IMG/VR virus record: IMGVR_UViG_3300047552_001097
Span: 107,918-171,917 of that record
From: a virus
Length of the DNA: 64,000 nt
Strand: one strand, 5' to 3'
Shown here: positions 39,214 through 48,115 of the stretch, piece by piece
Position numbering within the stretch: position 1 is the stretch's first letter
Layout: every line of letters begins with the position of its first letter
Program-made: the position numbers and the translations under genes
Notes under the pieces: generated by a model
Databases searched by the model: none
What the model was told of the DNA's origin: nothing
Seen by the model: the letters and a program-made list of their open reading frames with translations, nothing else

Positions 39214-40256
39214 AAGTTTAGATATATAGAATAATCAGTAATAAAAGGATTATAGTCTAATAAATACACTTCAAATAAGATTTTAAGTAAGATTAAAGGT
39301 ATTTCTTCTTGCTTAAAGAACTTAACTAGCTCTATTCTATCATCGTTAGATAAGAAATTGGTTGTTATAAGTTCCTCTAAAAGATAGTTGATAGAACTAT
39401 ATTGAGAGGTTAAGGAAATAATCTCTTTGATTTTAGATTCATAAGAAGGGGTATAACTCTCCTTTATGAACATACTCTTATTCTTAAGGATATGGATAGA
39501 GGATAAATCTCTCCTTAGAATATTATAAATAGAAGAGATTATCTCTTCATTTATTGACTTAGATAGAAGGATTAGTAACACTTCTCTAGGACTTATAACT
39601 CCAGTAGAAAGGTATTTACCTATATTTAAAGAGCAGTCTCCTCTATATAAAGATAGTTGTTTAAAGATTGTATCTCTAATATCCTCTACTAAAGGAACCT
39701 CTTCTTGAGGTAGTTCGATAAAGGAAAAGGATTTATATAGAGGTTTCTTAAAGATAATAGTAGAGGCTAAGATATCAGATAAAGAGTTATAAGGTATCTC
39801 TTTAGGTTTACTAGCCCCTATAGTATCTAATAACTTTACTAAATCTATAGAGTTCCAGGCCCCTGAGACCTCTATGTAATTAGACTTAAATATAGATTTA
39901 TAGACCTGTTCCCCTCTATTAGGTAAATGAATATTACTTTTAGTAATATATACATCTGGTTTATATTTCTCTACAAGGGAAGTAGATTCCTTATAGTTAT
40001 TAAATATAAAAAGATTAGTTCCATATAATTTAAGAGTTTGTTTAAGGGATAAAGAGCAATCTTTTATAAAAGATTGTTTAGCCTTAGATAAACTTTTAAA
40101 ACAAGGAACTTCCCAGTTGGTTACACAATAAGGTAATATCCTATATTGATTAGGATAACTATTATTGATAATATTAAACTCTCCTAGAGCTCTTTCTATT
40201 AGAGGATTATCAATTAATCTAAGGACTCCTGTAAAGTTTACTAAGGCTAGTTTCAT
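39210..40256 (-). CDS. Divergent DNA photolyase/cryptochrome-like protein, 348 aa
   Basis: The N-terminus reads like the photolyase alpha/beta domain. TGVLRLIDNPLIERAL (residues 9-24) matches the hallmark 'D-L-R-L-x-D-N-P-x-L-x-x-A'. It is followed by a segment like 'F-x-x-x-S-L-x-x-L-x-x-x-L-x-x-x-G' (SFIKDCSLSLKQTLKLYGTNL) and a 'V-E-K-Y-K-P-D-V-Y' helix-strand. Residues about 212-226 (GKYLSTGVISPREV) match the FAD-domain start 'S-x-Y-L-x-x-G-x-I-S-P-R-E-V'. ILRRDLSSIHI near 246 matches 'L-x-W-R-D-F-x-x-x-L'. The usual W-x-x-G-x-T-G-x-P-x-x-D-A block is not visible and the protein is about 100 residues short. Light-driven repair is therefore uncertain; FAD sensing or a structural use is possible. 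Confidence 0.62.
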   Translation of the reverse strand: MKLALVNFTGVLRLIDNPLIERALGEFNIINNSYPNQYRILPYCVTNWEVPCFKSLSKAKQSFIKDCSLSLKQTLKLYGTNLFIFNNYKESTSLVEKYKPDVYITKSNIHLPNRGEQVYKSIFKSNYIEVSGAWNSIDLVKLLDTIGASKPKEIPYNSLSDILASTIIFKKPLYKSFSFIELPQEEVPLVEDIRDTIFKQLSLYRGDCSLNIGKYLSTGVISPREVLLILLSKSINEEIISSIYNILRRDLSSIHILKNKSMFIKESYTPSYESKIKEIISLTSQYSSINYLLEELITTNFLSNDDRIELVKFFKQEEIPLILLKILFEVYLLDYNPFITDYSIYLNL

Positions 40257-40268
40257 CTTTTATCCTTT

Positions 40269-40517
40269 TTAATAACTAGGCATCTCTATATCTAAGGAGT
40301 TATCCTCCATTAGTTTCTGTTGTAATATAGCTCTTTTCCTCTCTATACTCTTAGCTTTAGTTAAAGTTCTTAGTTTCCTTTTTCTTTTATCTCTTTTATT
40401 CTCAAAGTAATCCTTTAGTTTACTAGTTTCTAATAATCTTTCATTATAAACCTTTTTGTTAAATCTATATAATAAAGAATCAATGGTTTCATCAGGATTC
40501 TTTCTTACTTGACACAT
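40269..40517 (-). CDS. Small basic helical protein, 82 aa
   Basis: Unrecognised. About half the residues from 28 to 70 are Lys or Arg, in a continuous helix (YFENKRDKRKRKLRTLTKAK), likely nucleic-acid binding. A good AAGG Shine-Dalgarno sequence lies upstream. First gene of the photolyase-like unit. Confidence 0.58.
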   Translation of the reverse strand: MCQVRKNPDETIDSLLYRFNKKVYNERLLETSKLKDYFENKRDKRKRKLRTLTKAKSIERKRAILQQKLMEDNSLDIEMPSY

Positions 40518-40526
40518 ATAATTAAC

Positions 40527-40561
40527 CTTTGATATATATTACTAATAATTATATATCAAAG
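40527..40561 (-). terminator. Terminator hairpin overlapping a stop codon
   Basis: A 12-bp perfect stem (40527-40538 with 40550-40561). The right arm contains the TGA of the gene ending at 40556. Confidence 0.7.
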
Positions 40562-40819
40562 TTTAAAGTCTTGTAGTAAACAATCTTCTAAATCTAGTAT
40601 TCGTATAGATAAAGGGTTTAATTTGTTATCTATAAGAACTTTATTTCTTTCATACGCTATATAAGTGGATACGTAATTGGGTCTTAATTCCTCTAATAAT
40701 TCTTCTAAAAAACAATATTCTACAAACTTTATAGGATTAGAACCTGTAATAACAAGAGACCCATTGGAGAATTTAATTATCCAATGGGCTGTTTCTTCTA
40801 ACCAATTAGCTTTAGACAT
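40556..40819 (-). CDS. Small hypothetical protein, 87 aa
   Basis: Unrecognised. Begins with a beta hairpin (AHWIIKFSNGSLVITGSNPIKF), then an acidic helix (CFLEELLEEL) and a short C-terminal strand-helix. A single-gene unit bounded by hairpins downstream of the Clp ATPase. Confidence 0.55.
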   Translation of the reverse strand: MSKANWLEETAHWIIKFSNGSLVITGSNPIKFVEYCFLEELLEELRPNYVSTYIAYERNKVLIDNKLNPLSIRILDLEDCLLQDFKL

Positions 40820-40840
40820 ATAGATATCCTATATAAAGTA

Positions 40841-40877
40841 AGAGTTATATTAGGCTTTATATACCTATTATAACTCT
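40841..40877 (-). terminator. Imperfect hairpin after the Clp ATPase gene
   Basis: agagttatattagg (40841-40854) pairs with cctattataactct (40864-40877) with two mismatched central positions. It lies 20 bases beyond the Clp ATPase stop and is a plausible weak terminator. Confidence 0.45.
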
Positions 40878-40896
40878 ATATATGAACTATTCGTCC

Positions 40897-43155
40897 CTAA
40901 TTGGATGAATGATATATATGTATTTCTTTATCTTTTATGGTTATATATAAGGTAGATATATCTAAATGAGTAAGAATATAATCTACAAGTAGGTCTTTAA
41001 TAGAATTAACTATCCTTCCAATTTCTCTTGCTCCATAATTAAGGTTAATTTTACATGTTATTAAATGGGTGATAACCGAGGGTTCTATCTCTAATTTATA
41101 CTTAATAGCCTCCTTTAACTCTTCTAATCTAAGAGCCATAATAGAAGATAAGGATATTAGATTTAATGGATTAGCCGGTAGAATCTCATCTATTCTATTA
41201 AGGAACTCTGGTGTAAAGTATTCTTTAAGAACACTTAACTTATTAGAACTAATATTGGAAGTAGATAGTTCAAACCCCAAAGATGCCGAGTTAGAATAAG
41301 AACTCCCTATATTAGTAGTTAAAAAGATGTATGAATTGTTAAAGTATATCTTTCTACCTACAGAATCTGTAACAAACCCCTCATCTAGTATTTGTAATAG
41401 AACATTATAAATAGAGGGATGGGCCTTTTCTATCTCATCAAATAGGATGATACAGAAGGGGTAGTTCTTTACATTAGAGAAGATAAAAGATTGGTTTTCA
41501 TAACCAATATACCCAGGAGGAGAGCCTATAAGTTTAGATATAGAGTGAGATTCCTGAAACTCTGACATATCTATTTGGATAAACTGAGCAGGGTTAGATA
41601 GTAATAACTTAGATAATTCTTTAACTATATAAGTTTTACCTACCCCTGTATTACCACATAGTAGGAATGAGCCTCTAGGCTTAAGTTTGGAATAAAGGAA
41701 ACTTCTTTTAATACAAGAGGAGATTTTATTAATAATATCCTCTTGACCTACTACTCTTTTCCTTAGATTAGACTCTATATCCTTAAACTTATTGTAGGTA
41801 TCTAAAGGGTTTTTATTAATAGGAACTTGAGTTATAGATTCTATAGTTTCATAAACTAAGGACTCATCTAACTCTGGAAGATTAACTATAAACTTCTGTA
41901 CCTCTTCATACTTATCTTCTTCAATAAGAGAATAATACTCCTTTAAATGTTTATTAGGGGTTTTATTCTTTATCTTTAACTTACTACCAGCCTCATCTAG
42001 TACATCTATAGCTTTATCTGGATAGTTCCTATTTGTTATATATTGACTGCTATTAACTATTACCTTAAGGATAGAGTCAGGTACTATCATTCCATGATAT
42101 CTCTCGTACTTAGTTCTATTTCCTCTAAGAATCTCTAGAGTCTCTTCCTTACTACATTCTTCTAGAGGGATAATATTAAACCTTCTAGTAAAGGCTTTAT
42201 CCTTTTCTATATTTAATTTAAACTCCCTATAGGTAGTAGCACCTATACATTTTAATTCACCTCTACTAAGGGCAGGCTTAAGTAGATTAGATAAATCTAA
42301 GGAACCCTCATAGTTACCTAGACCTACAATATTATGAATCTCATCTATAAAGAGAATAACGCTAGGATTAGACTTACAGTATTTAATAAGTAGAGCTACT
42401 CTCTCTTCTAACTCCCCTCTAAACTTAGTACCAGATATTAAAGCTCCAGTATCTAAAGATACAATTCTAGTATTGTCTAAAGGAGGGTATATTCCAGATA
42501 CTACTAATTGAGCTAATCCCTCTACTAACTGAGTCTTACCAAAGCCAGCTTCCCCTAGTATAAGAATATTACTCTTAGTCTTTCTTAATAAAGATTTAAC
42601 TATAGAGTCTAGTTCTTTAGTTCTACCTATTAGGGGATCTAGTTCATTCTTCTCAGCTTTTAGAGTTAAATCAATACAGAAGTCTTCAATAGATGTAGGA
42701 ATAGAGCTAGATACAGTAGTAACTAATAAGCCTTCTTGTAGAAGAGTAACAATCTGTTCTTCTATAGCCTTAATATCTACATTAGAGGTAAAGGCTTTTT
42801 CAAAGAAGGATAGATTATTATTACTTTTAAGTACATGAACAAGGGCTAAGAATATAGACTCAGGTTCTATATGCTCTAGATTAAATCTGTTACTTATTTC
42901 CTCTGCTTGTTTTAGACATATATGTATATACTTAGAATATTGATTAGGGAAAGGATTAAAATTTATTCCTGGAATATTAATTAAATAATTAGTATCTAAG
43001 TTATTCTTCTTTAAAATGCTAGATATTTTAGAAGACCCTTCTTGTAATAATCCTATAAGTAAATGGTTAAAGCTAACAGAGGTGTTTTGACTATTAGCAA
43101 TACTCTTAGCTATACTAAGAACCTTATCAGAACCTTGAGATAGATTTAGAGACAT
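40897..43155 (-). CDS. ClpA/ClpC-type double AAA+ unfoldase with ClpP-loop-like motif
   Basis: ATP-driven protein unfoldase. The N-terminal Clp_N repeat domain covers about residues 1-140. D1 has Walker A GEAGFGKT and Walker B LFIDEIHNI. D2 has Walker A GNTGVGKT, QESHSISKLIGSPPGYIGYE (pore loop) and Walker B IILFDEIEKAHP. No long coiled-coil M-domain (ClpB type) separates D1 and D2, so it is ClpA/C-like. In D2, after TTNIGSS, the loop ASLGFEL sits where ClpA and ClpX carry the I-G-L/F ClpP-docking tripeptide. No ClpP is encoded here, so it may dock on host ClpP. I start at the inner Met (MSLNLSQGS, 43155) because it begins the Clp_N helix; 43185 is also possible. It overlaps the helicase gene by 10 bases. 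Confidence 0.85.
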   Translation of the reverse strand: MSLNLSQGSDKVLSIAKSIANSQNTSVSFNHLLIGLLQEGSSKISSILKKNNLDTNYLINIPGINFNPFPNQYSKYIHICLKQAEEISNRFNLEHIEPESIFLALVHVLKSNNNLSFFEKAFTSNVDIKAIEEQIVTLLQEGLLVTTVSSSIPTSIEDFCIDLTLKAEKNELDPLIGRTKELDSIVKSLLRKTKSNILILGEAGFGKTQLVEGLAQLVVSGIYPPLDNTRIVSLDTGALISGTKFRGELEERVALLIKYCKSNPSVILFIDEIHNIVGLGNYEGSLDLSNLLKPALSRGELKCIGATTYREFKLNIEKDKAFTRRFNIIPLEECSKEETLEILRGNRTKYERYHGMIVPDSILKVIVNSSQYITNRNYPDKAIDVLDEAGSKLKIKNKTPNKHLKEYYSLIEEDKYEEVQKFIVNLPELDESLVYETIESITQVPINKNPLDTYNKFKDIESNLRKRVVGQEDIINKISSCIKRSFLYSKLKPRGSFLLCGNTGVGKTYIVKELSKLLLSNPAQFIQIDMSEFQESHSISKLIGSPPGYIGYENQSFIFSNVKNYPFCIILFDEIEKAHPSIYNVLLQILDEGFVTDSVGRKIYFNNSYIFLTTNIGSSYSNSASLGFELSTSNISSNKLSVLKEYFTPEFLNRIDEILPANPLNLISLSSIMALRLEELKEAIKYKLEIEPSVITHLITCKINLNYGAREIGRIVNSIKDLLVDYILTHLDISTLYITIKDKEIHIYHSSN

Positions 43156-45203
43156 AGGGATAATAAATCTTCTGGATAGAAACAACTAGATAAACTTAGA
43201 TTAACCCCATATAGTTCATCACATAAAGGGATTAGTAATATAGAACCTGGCTTATGAATAGTATTAGTTATTTCATTTATTACTATTTTAATATTAAAAC
43301 TATTAAGCACCCTTATGATTTCTGGATTGTTTATTTCTAATATGCAATATAAGAGTTGAGACATTACAGCTATCTCTATTATGAAATTTCTATTATTAGC
43401 CTCATGGTTAGAAGTAATTATCTTAATGAAATCCACTTTAGATATATTTATAGAATTATTTATATTAGTAAAATCTTCTATATCTATATCTTGGTTATTT
43501 ATAAACTCATCTATATGCTCATATATAGATATAAGGGATAAAAGCCCTTCACAGATAGACTCTAACTCTTTGTATGAGTCTATATAGAGATTCTGTGTAG
43601 CTCTAGTTAAAGCTACATATATTAGATTTAGCTCCTGAATATGGTCATTATATTTATTAGTTGGTCTAAATAGAATATCTGCTGAAGGAACTATATACCA
43701 GACATTCTTTGCTTCTGCTCCTTTAGCTCTATGGATAGAACTAAGAATAATAGCATTCTTACTTGGTTTACATAATTCCTCTACATATTTCTCTATATAG
43801 GAGACATCTATGTTCTCTTTTATGTATAAATATATATACTCTATTAAACTATTACAACAATTAAAGTAGTCTATTAAAGTATCTAAACTAATAGTAAATA
43901 GTTCTTTAGAACTTGTATTATTCTGTTTTATACAATCGTGATTATACTTATAGAAACCACTTAATAAGTTCTTATACTCATTTAAAGAGTACGTTTTATA
44001 GTCTTGTAACTTGTTATACTCTAAAGCTAGTCTAAAGAATCTACTAATAGAGATACTTAAATCTGTACATCTTATATATATCTTCTTACCTTTTGATAAT
44101 AGTTCTAAGCCATATTCTACTAATGGATAGTTATATCTACTAACAATAAGGTCTTTACTCTTTACTTTATTAACTATAAATTCTTTATTAAAGCCTTTTA
44201 CTACACTCCCTTGTTTAGGGTTAGCGGGTAGCATTTCTATCTTAACTAGTTCTTTAACTAGTTCTATATGACTATCTGGACATCTATAACAATATGAAAG
44301 GGGGAGTTGAATAGTATTAAAGCTCTCTTTCATAATCTTCCAAATAGAAGGTTCAGCTCCTGCAAATGCAAATATAGACTGGTTATAGTCTCCTAATAAT
44401 ATGATTTGACTACCATTATTAGTAAATTTCTTATATATCTCTAACATTAATAGAGAGGAATCCTGAGCTTCATCTACTATTAGATAGTCTGTGTGAGTTG
44501 GTTCTAGGTTTAAATCAATAGAAAGTTCTAGTAATTGAGTGAAGTCTAGGATTTTATTATTAGCTTGAGTCCTTCTTAATTGACTAATATATCTAATACA
44601 TTTACATATAAATTTAATATAAGGATTTATATATTCTAACTTTAAGCCATATTTATATATAACAAAGTAGATGTTTTCATAGGTTATAGTTAATCTATTT
44701 ATTCTTAGATAGTTATCTATTTGTTTAGTTGCTTGTTTAAATATATTAATATGAACATTAATATCCTTTCTTTCTTGTTTAGTTATATTAGAAGAAGGGT
44801 CTATTCTTTCCTTTGTATATATATAACTATAAAGTTCTTGATTTAAAGATTCATCTTTAAGGAAGGAATTAACGAACTCTGAAGTCCTATCTTGAATATC
44901 TATATCACCTAATACCCTTTTTAATAACCCATAACATAGACTATGGATAGTATTTATCCTTACATTATTTAATCCTTTAATCCTTGTATCCTCTTTTAAC
45001 TGTTCAGCTATATGTTTATTAAAAGCTAGAATCTGTATCTTTTTACCGCCTAAAGCTCCACATAGACCTATGATTTGAGTAGTTTTACCTACTCCTGCAT
45101 TAGCATTGACTTGAATATTATTGGTTAAAGCCTCTTGAAATATAGTTAATTGATGACTATTCCAATTAATAGCAGTTAGATAATTAGAAGTCCAATTATT
45201 CAT
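43146..45203 (-). CDS. UvrD/PcrA-like SF1A DNA helicase
   Basis: 3'-5' DNA unwinding enzyme for replication or recombination. Motif I is NANAGVGKTTQI near residue 37. Motif II is DYLIVDEAQDSS near 222, motif III LLGDYNQSIFAFAGAEP near 253, motif IV-like LSYCYRCPDSH near 285, motif V SSIHRAKGAEAKN near 485, and motif VI LIYVALTRATQNLY near 525. The order and spacing are those of UvrD-like helicases. The C-terminal roughly 140 residues are extra and unrecognised. Divergent from a small basic gene 11 bases away. Confidence 0.9.
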   Translation of the reverse strand: MNNWTSNYLTAINWNSHQLTIFQEALTNNIQVNANAGVGKTTQIIGLCGALGGKKIQILAFNKHIAEQLKEDTRIKGLNNVRINTIHSLCYGLLKRVLGDIDIQDRTSEFVNSFLKDESLNQELYSYIYTKERIDPSSNITKQERKDINVHINIFKQATKQIDNYLRINRLTITYENIYFVIYKYGLKLEYINPYIKFICKCIRYISQLRRTQANNKILDFTQLLELSIDLNLEPTHTDYLIVDEAQDSSLLMLEIYKKFTNNGSQIILLGDYNQSIFAFAGAEPSIWKIMKESFNTIQLPLSYCYRCPDSHIELVKELVKIEMLPANPKQGSVVKGFNKEFIVNKVKSKDLIVSRYNYPLVEYGLELLSKGKKIYIRCTDLSISISRFFRLALEYNKLQDYKTYSLNEYKNLLSGFYKYNHDCIKQNNTSSKELFTISLDTLIDYFNCCNSLIEYIYLYIKENIDVSYIEKYVEELCKPSKNAIILSSIHRAKGAEAKNVWYIVPSADILFRPTNKYNDHIQELNLIYVALTRATQNLYIDSYKELESICEGLLSLISIYEHIDEFINNQDIDIEDFTNINNSINISKVDFIKIITSNHEANNRNFIIEIAVMSQLLYCILEINNPEIIRVLNSFNIKIVINEITNTIHKPGSILLIPLCDELYGVNLSLSSCFYPEDLLSLCL

Positions 45204-45214
45204 ATTAATTAATT

Positions 45215-45451
45215 ATGTATAGAACTAAGAAAGGTAATGTAACTTCTAAGACCAGAAAGCAATATGGCATAAAAGGTAAATATCCTATATTTGATATTAA
45301 ATCTGCTATATCTGCTATTAAACTTAGACATCATAGTAAAGATATAAGTCCTAAAACTATTCTTAATAAAGTGGCAAGTAGTAAGTTCAGTTCTAGTAAA
45401 GAAGTAAAACGATTATTAGAACAAGCTAGATTAAAAGATAGGAGTAAATAA
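45215..45451 (+). CDS. Small basic protein, 78 aa
   Basis: Unrecognised. Strongly basic (about one third Lys/Arg/His) with an extended N-terminus (RTKKGNVTSKTRKQYGIKGKY) and two helices. It may bind DNA or be a virion-internal protein. Its last codons form the left arm of a terminator. Confidence 0.58.
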   Translation: MYRTKKGNVTSKTRKQYGIKGKYPIFDIKSAISAIKLRHHSKDISPKTILNKVASSKFSSSKEVKRLLEQARLKDRSK

Positions 45452-45470
45452 TCTTTTAATCTAGCTTGTT
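45420..45470. terminator. Bidirectional terminator, perfect 19-bp stem within a coding end
   Basis: 45420-45438 is exactly complementary to 45452-45470, with a 13-base loop. The left arm is coding sequence of the basic protein, and the right arm abuts the convergent gene's stop at 45471. A compact double-use element. Confidence 0.85.
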
Positions 45471-45869
45471 TTAAATTAGGACTTCAATAATCTTAGTAGC
45501 TAATTTAACAGCATCGTAATTCCCTGTTTCAATCAAACAATTAATATTAGAAGGGTATACTTCTAAAGTTTTACATTGAAGAATGTAAACACTCTCTGAT
45601 AAAAACGTCTCTAAAGAATTTTTAAGCTCTTTTAAACATCTATTACAAAGTTCTTGTTTATCTAATTCAGAGTGCTCCTTTTTTAATATATGGTAATAAA
45701 GATTATCTGTTTCTAATATATAATCTTTAAGATTATTCTGTGTATATAATATAGTTTTAGCATATGATTCTAAAGATTCTATATCTTTTACATCCCATAT
45801 TCTAAATAAAAGAGTGCATATATAAAAGTAATGGGCATCTCTATATTCTCCAATACTAAGAATCCACAT
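45471..45869 (-). CDS. Hypothetical protein, 132 aa
   Basis: Unrecognised helical protein with several cysteines, including LCNRCLKELKNSLE, and alternating aromatic-rich and acidic helices. Six bases downstream of the ThyX-like gene, it may be a small partner of the nucleotide enzymes. Confidence 0.55.
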   Translation of the reverse strand: MWILSIGEYRDAHYFYICTLLFRIWDVKDIESLESYAKTILYTQNNLKDYILETDNLYYHILKKEHSELDKQELCNRCLKELKNSLETFLSESVYILQCKTLEVYPSNINCLIETGNYDAVKLATKIIEVLI

Positions 45870-45875
45870 AACTAT

Positions 45876-47252
45876 TTAACTCCTATCTAAGAATTCCTCT
45901 CTAGAATCTATGTTTATCTCTTTATTCTCTATAAGGTTACTAAGACTATTAGCCCATTGTCTATAGGCTATATGCCCTCCAGGTCTACTTCTTAATCTAC
46001 TAATATATATAAGTTCCTTTAATCCTATATCAAATACGTAATAAGTTAAATGACCATTAGGTAATATAAACTTAGATTTATCTGTTATATTATCTTTAAT
46101 AAAATCATATTGAGAGTTAAATATCTCTGTATATAATTCCTTAACCTCTGGGATTAAATCTAAGTATGGACATAAAGAATACAGTTCATAGTTAGAACGA
46201 TTTAGTTCATTATATATATTAAAGGTTTTATGTAATAAAGGTATAAACTTACCTATTGACCTATGTCTATTTATATCAATTAAGGACCCAATATCTAAAT
46301 AACCAGTATATAGATCCTTACCAATTGTTAGTTCATTAGAACCCTCTTCATATTGATTATATAGATTTATATAAGATATACTCCTTTTAACCACCTCATT
46401 CTCATTGTTTATACTTACTCTCTCTCCTATAGGGCTAATTAATTTAGCTATGTTATCTAATAAACCAATATTCTTTACTCTTATATTTCTATATACTGGC
46501 TTATTCACTATAACTAAATCTTTGTATATATCTTTTATTAGATTATTTAAATAATCTATATTAGAGTAACCAGTTGTATATTTGATACAAGTCTTAGCTT
46601 CTGGAGTATAAGAAGGAGAAGTAAGGATGGATTCTAGAGTATCTCCCCAAAGAGAAGTTCTATTATCAACCCTTAAGTATTTAATATATTTACTCCATTC
46701 TCTAGAAGATTGGATAGCTCCTATAGAAGTTTTAATAGATAAAGGTAATAGGTATCTAGTACAATCCAAAGTTCTAGCTCTAAGGGCAGAAACTTCCTTA
46801 GAGTTATTTAAATCTATATTAAAGTATTTAGATAATCCCTCAAAGGTAGGCTGATATAGACGGGTATAGGCTTCTAACCATTTATCAATAATAAAGTTGT
46901 ATTCAGGTATAGATATAGAGGTGAATATAGATTGATATCTAGTAGATCTTTCTTGTCCATCTTGTAGAGGATGATTATAAAAGAACTCAGCAGCATCTAA
47001 TCTAGTTAACCCCTCTAGGAATATATATTGATGAGCTAACCCTCTTACAGAGGAATGACCATACTCATTAACTATCCTTTTTATAACCTCTATACTCTTC
47101 TCCTTACTCCTTTCTTCTATAAGGTCTAATATACTCTTACTACTTCTAGAATAAGAGGCTATAAGAGAGGCATACTCCTCCCCCAACCCCTCTTCATTCT
47201 GTAATAAAGTACCTATGATTACTTCATTACAAATATTATATTTAAACTTCAT
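45876..47252 (-). CDS. thyX: Tandem ThyX-like (flavin-dependent thymidylate synthase) protein, 458 aa
   Basis: Two ThyX-like halves lie in one chain; single ThyX is about 210-250 residues. Half 1: EYGHSSVRGLAHQYIFLEGL near residue 64 matches 'G-H-x-S-x-x-E-H-x-x-F-x-F', QDGQERSTRYQ near 97-107 matches the substrate 'S-x-R-Y' end of the ThyX motif, and RYLLPLSIKTSIG with SSREWSKYIKYL matches 'R-x-x-L-P ... N-x-R-E-L'. Half 2: DINRHRSIGKF near residue 326 keeps the R-H-R beginning of the motif, and KFILPNGHLTYYVF with LKELIYISRLRS matches the end of the fold. Half 1 lacks R-H-R and half 2 lacks the S-x-R part. The two may share composite sites at the domain interface. It should use FAD and methylene-THF to make dTMP, if active. 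Confidence 0.75.
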   Translation of the reverse strand: MKFKYNICNEVIIGTLLQNEEGLGEEYASLIASYSRSSKSILDLIEERSKEKSIEVIKRIVNEYGHSSVRGLAHQYIFLEGLTRLDAAEFFYNHPLQDGQERSTRYQSIFTSISIPEYNFIIDKWLEAYTRLYQPTFEGLSKYFNIDLNNSKEVSALRARTLDCTRYLLPLSIKTSIGAIQSSREWSKYIKYLRVDNRTSLWGDTLESILTSPSYTPEAKTCIKYTTGYSNIDYLNNLIKDIYKDLVIVNKPVYRNIRVKNIGLLDNIAKLISPIGERVSINNENEVVKRSISYINLYNQYEEGSNELTIGKDLYTGYLDIGSLIDINRHRSIGKFIPLLHKTFNIYNELNRSNYELYSLCPYLDLIPEVKELYTEIFNSQYDFIKDNITDKSKFILPNGHLTYYVFDIGLKELIYISRLRSRPGGHIAYRQWANSLSNLIENKEINIDSREEFLDRS

Positions 47253-47656
47253 ATAATCAACTCCTTAATAGATAACTCATTAGAGGTTCTAGTTATATAA
47301 ACCACTCTCTTAATATTACTCTTATTAATCCAATTCATACAATGAGAACATGGCTGCGAACTAATAATTATATTTCCATTAATAGTAGCACCGGCTACAT
47401 ATAAAGTACATCCTTTTATAGACTTTTTTAATAGATAATTTTTTATAGTTCTTATTTCTGAGTGATATCCTATAGAACTATTCTCAATAATTACATTACC
47501 CCTAAAGGACTTTCTATAATTATTTATTCTAGGTGGGGTTATTATCCTATTTCCCTTAGTGATAAAGGAACATATCTTAACCCTACCTTGAGAATCTTTC
47601 TTCTTTGCTATCTCTATTGCTTTATAAATAAAATAGATGTCTCTTTTAGTTATCAC
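47249..47656 (-). CDS. Cytidine/deoxycytidylate deaminase family protein
   Basis: Zinc-dependent deaminase. The catalytic motif is YHSEIR near residue 73 (H-x-E) with PCSHCMNWI near residue 101 (P-C-x-x-C), so the zinc ligands and proton-shuttle Glu are all present. Length (135 aa) fits small deaminases. Next to the ThyX-like gene and overlapping it by 4 bases, it most likely makes dUMP from dCMP (or deaminates deoxycytidine) for thymidylate synthesis. The substrate cannot be told from sequence. Confidence 0.85.
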   Translation of the reverse strand: MITKRDIYFIYKAIEIAKKKDSQGRVKICSFITKGNRIITPPRINNYRKSFRGNVIIENSSIGYHSEIRTIKNYLLKKSIKGCTLYVAGATINGNIIISSQPCSHCMNWINKSNIKRVVYITRTSNELSIKELII

Positions 47657-48012
47657 TTAGGTTTCATTATATATTTCTCTATAAAAGATTCTTCTACTTT
47701 TAATAAAAATAAATTACCTAGTTGCTTAAACTCTATATCTGCAATAGATTCTTTATCTGTTACCTCTAATATAAAAGCATTTAGATAAAGGTCTTTTACA
47801 CCAGGATGTAAATAAGCTGGTATATAAACAGGCATAGGATTAAGTTCCTTTAATACACCCCCTGTTTTAATAACAGCTTGGGATAATCCTTCAAAGGAGG
47901 ACCATACCATTAGAGATGGAGTGTTATTAGAACCATTACATAGAAGGTATTCCTCTGAGTCTACTGATAGTAAAAGTAGATATATATAATCAGGAGTTTC
48001 TATATTAGTCAT
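47653..48012 (-). CDS. Hypothetical protein, 119 aa
   Basis: Unrecognised. Alpha/beta with a Pro-rich segment (KELNPMPVYIPAYLHPGVKDL) and a beta-helix C-terminal part. First gene of the deaminase-ThyX-like operon and coupled to it by a 4-base overlap. Confidence 0.58.
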   Translation of the reverse strand: MTNIETPDYIYLLLLSVDSEEYLLCNGSNNTPSLMVWSSFEGLSQAVIKTGGVLKELNPMPVYIPAYLHPGVKDLYLNAFILEVTDKESIADIEFKQLGNLFLLKVEESFIEKYIMKPK

Positions 48013-48065
48013 AATGTTTGGATGGGAAGAAATTACTAATTCTATTGTATAGTAGACCGAACCAC

Positions 48066-48094
48066 TTGTATATAGAGATTCCTTATACTATAAG
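48066..48094 (+). promoter_or_regulatory. Candidate sigma-70 promoter of hsp20
   Basis: TTGTAT (48066-48071) and TATAAG (48089-48094) are separated by 17 bases, 21 bases upstream of the hsp20 ATG. This is a good match in spacing and position for the host housekeeping polymerase. Confidence 0.5.
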
Positions 48095-48115
48095 TAGTCT
48101 AAATAAATAAAGCCT

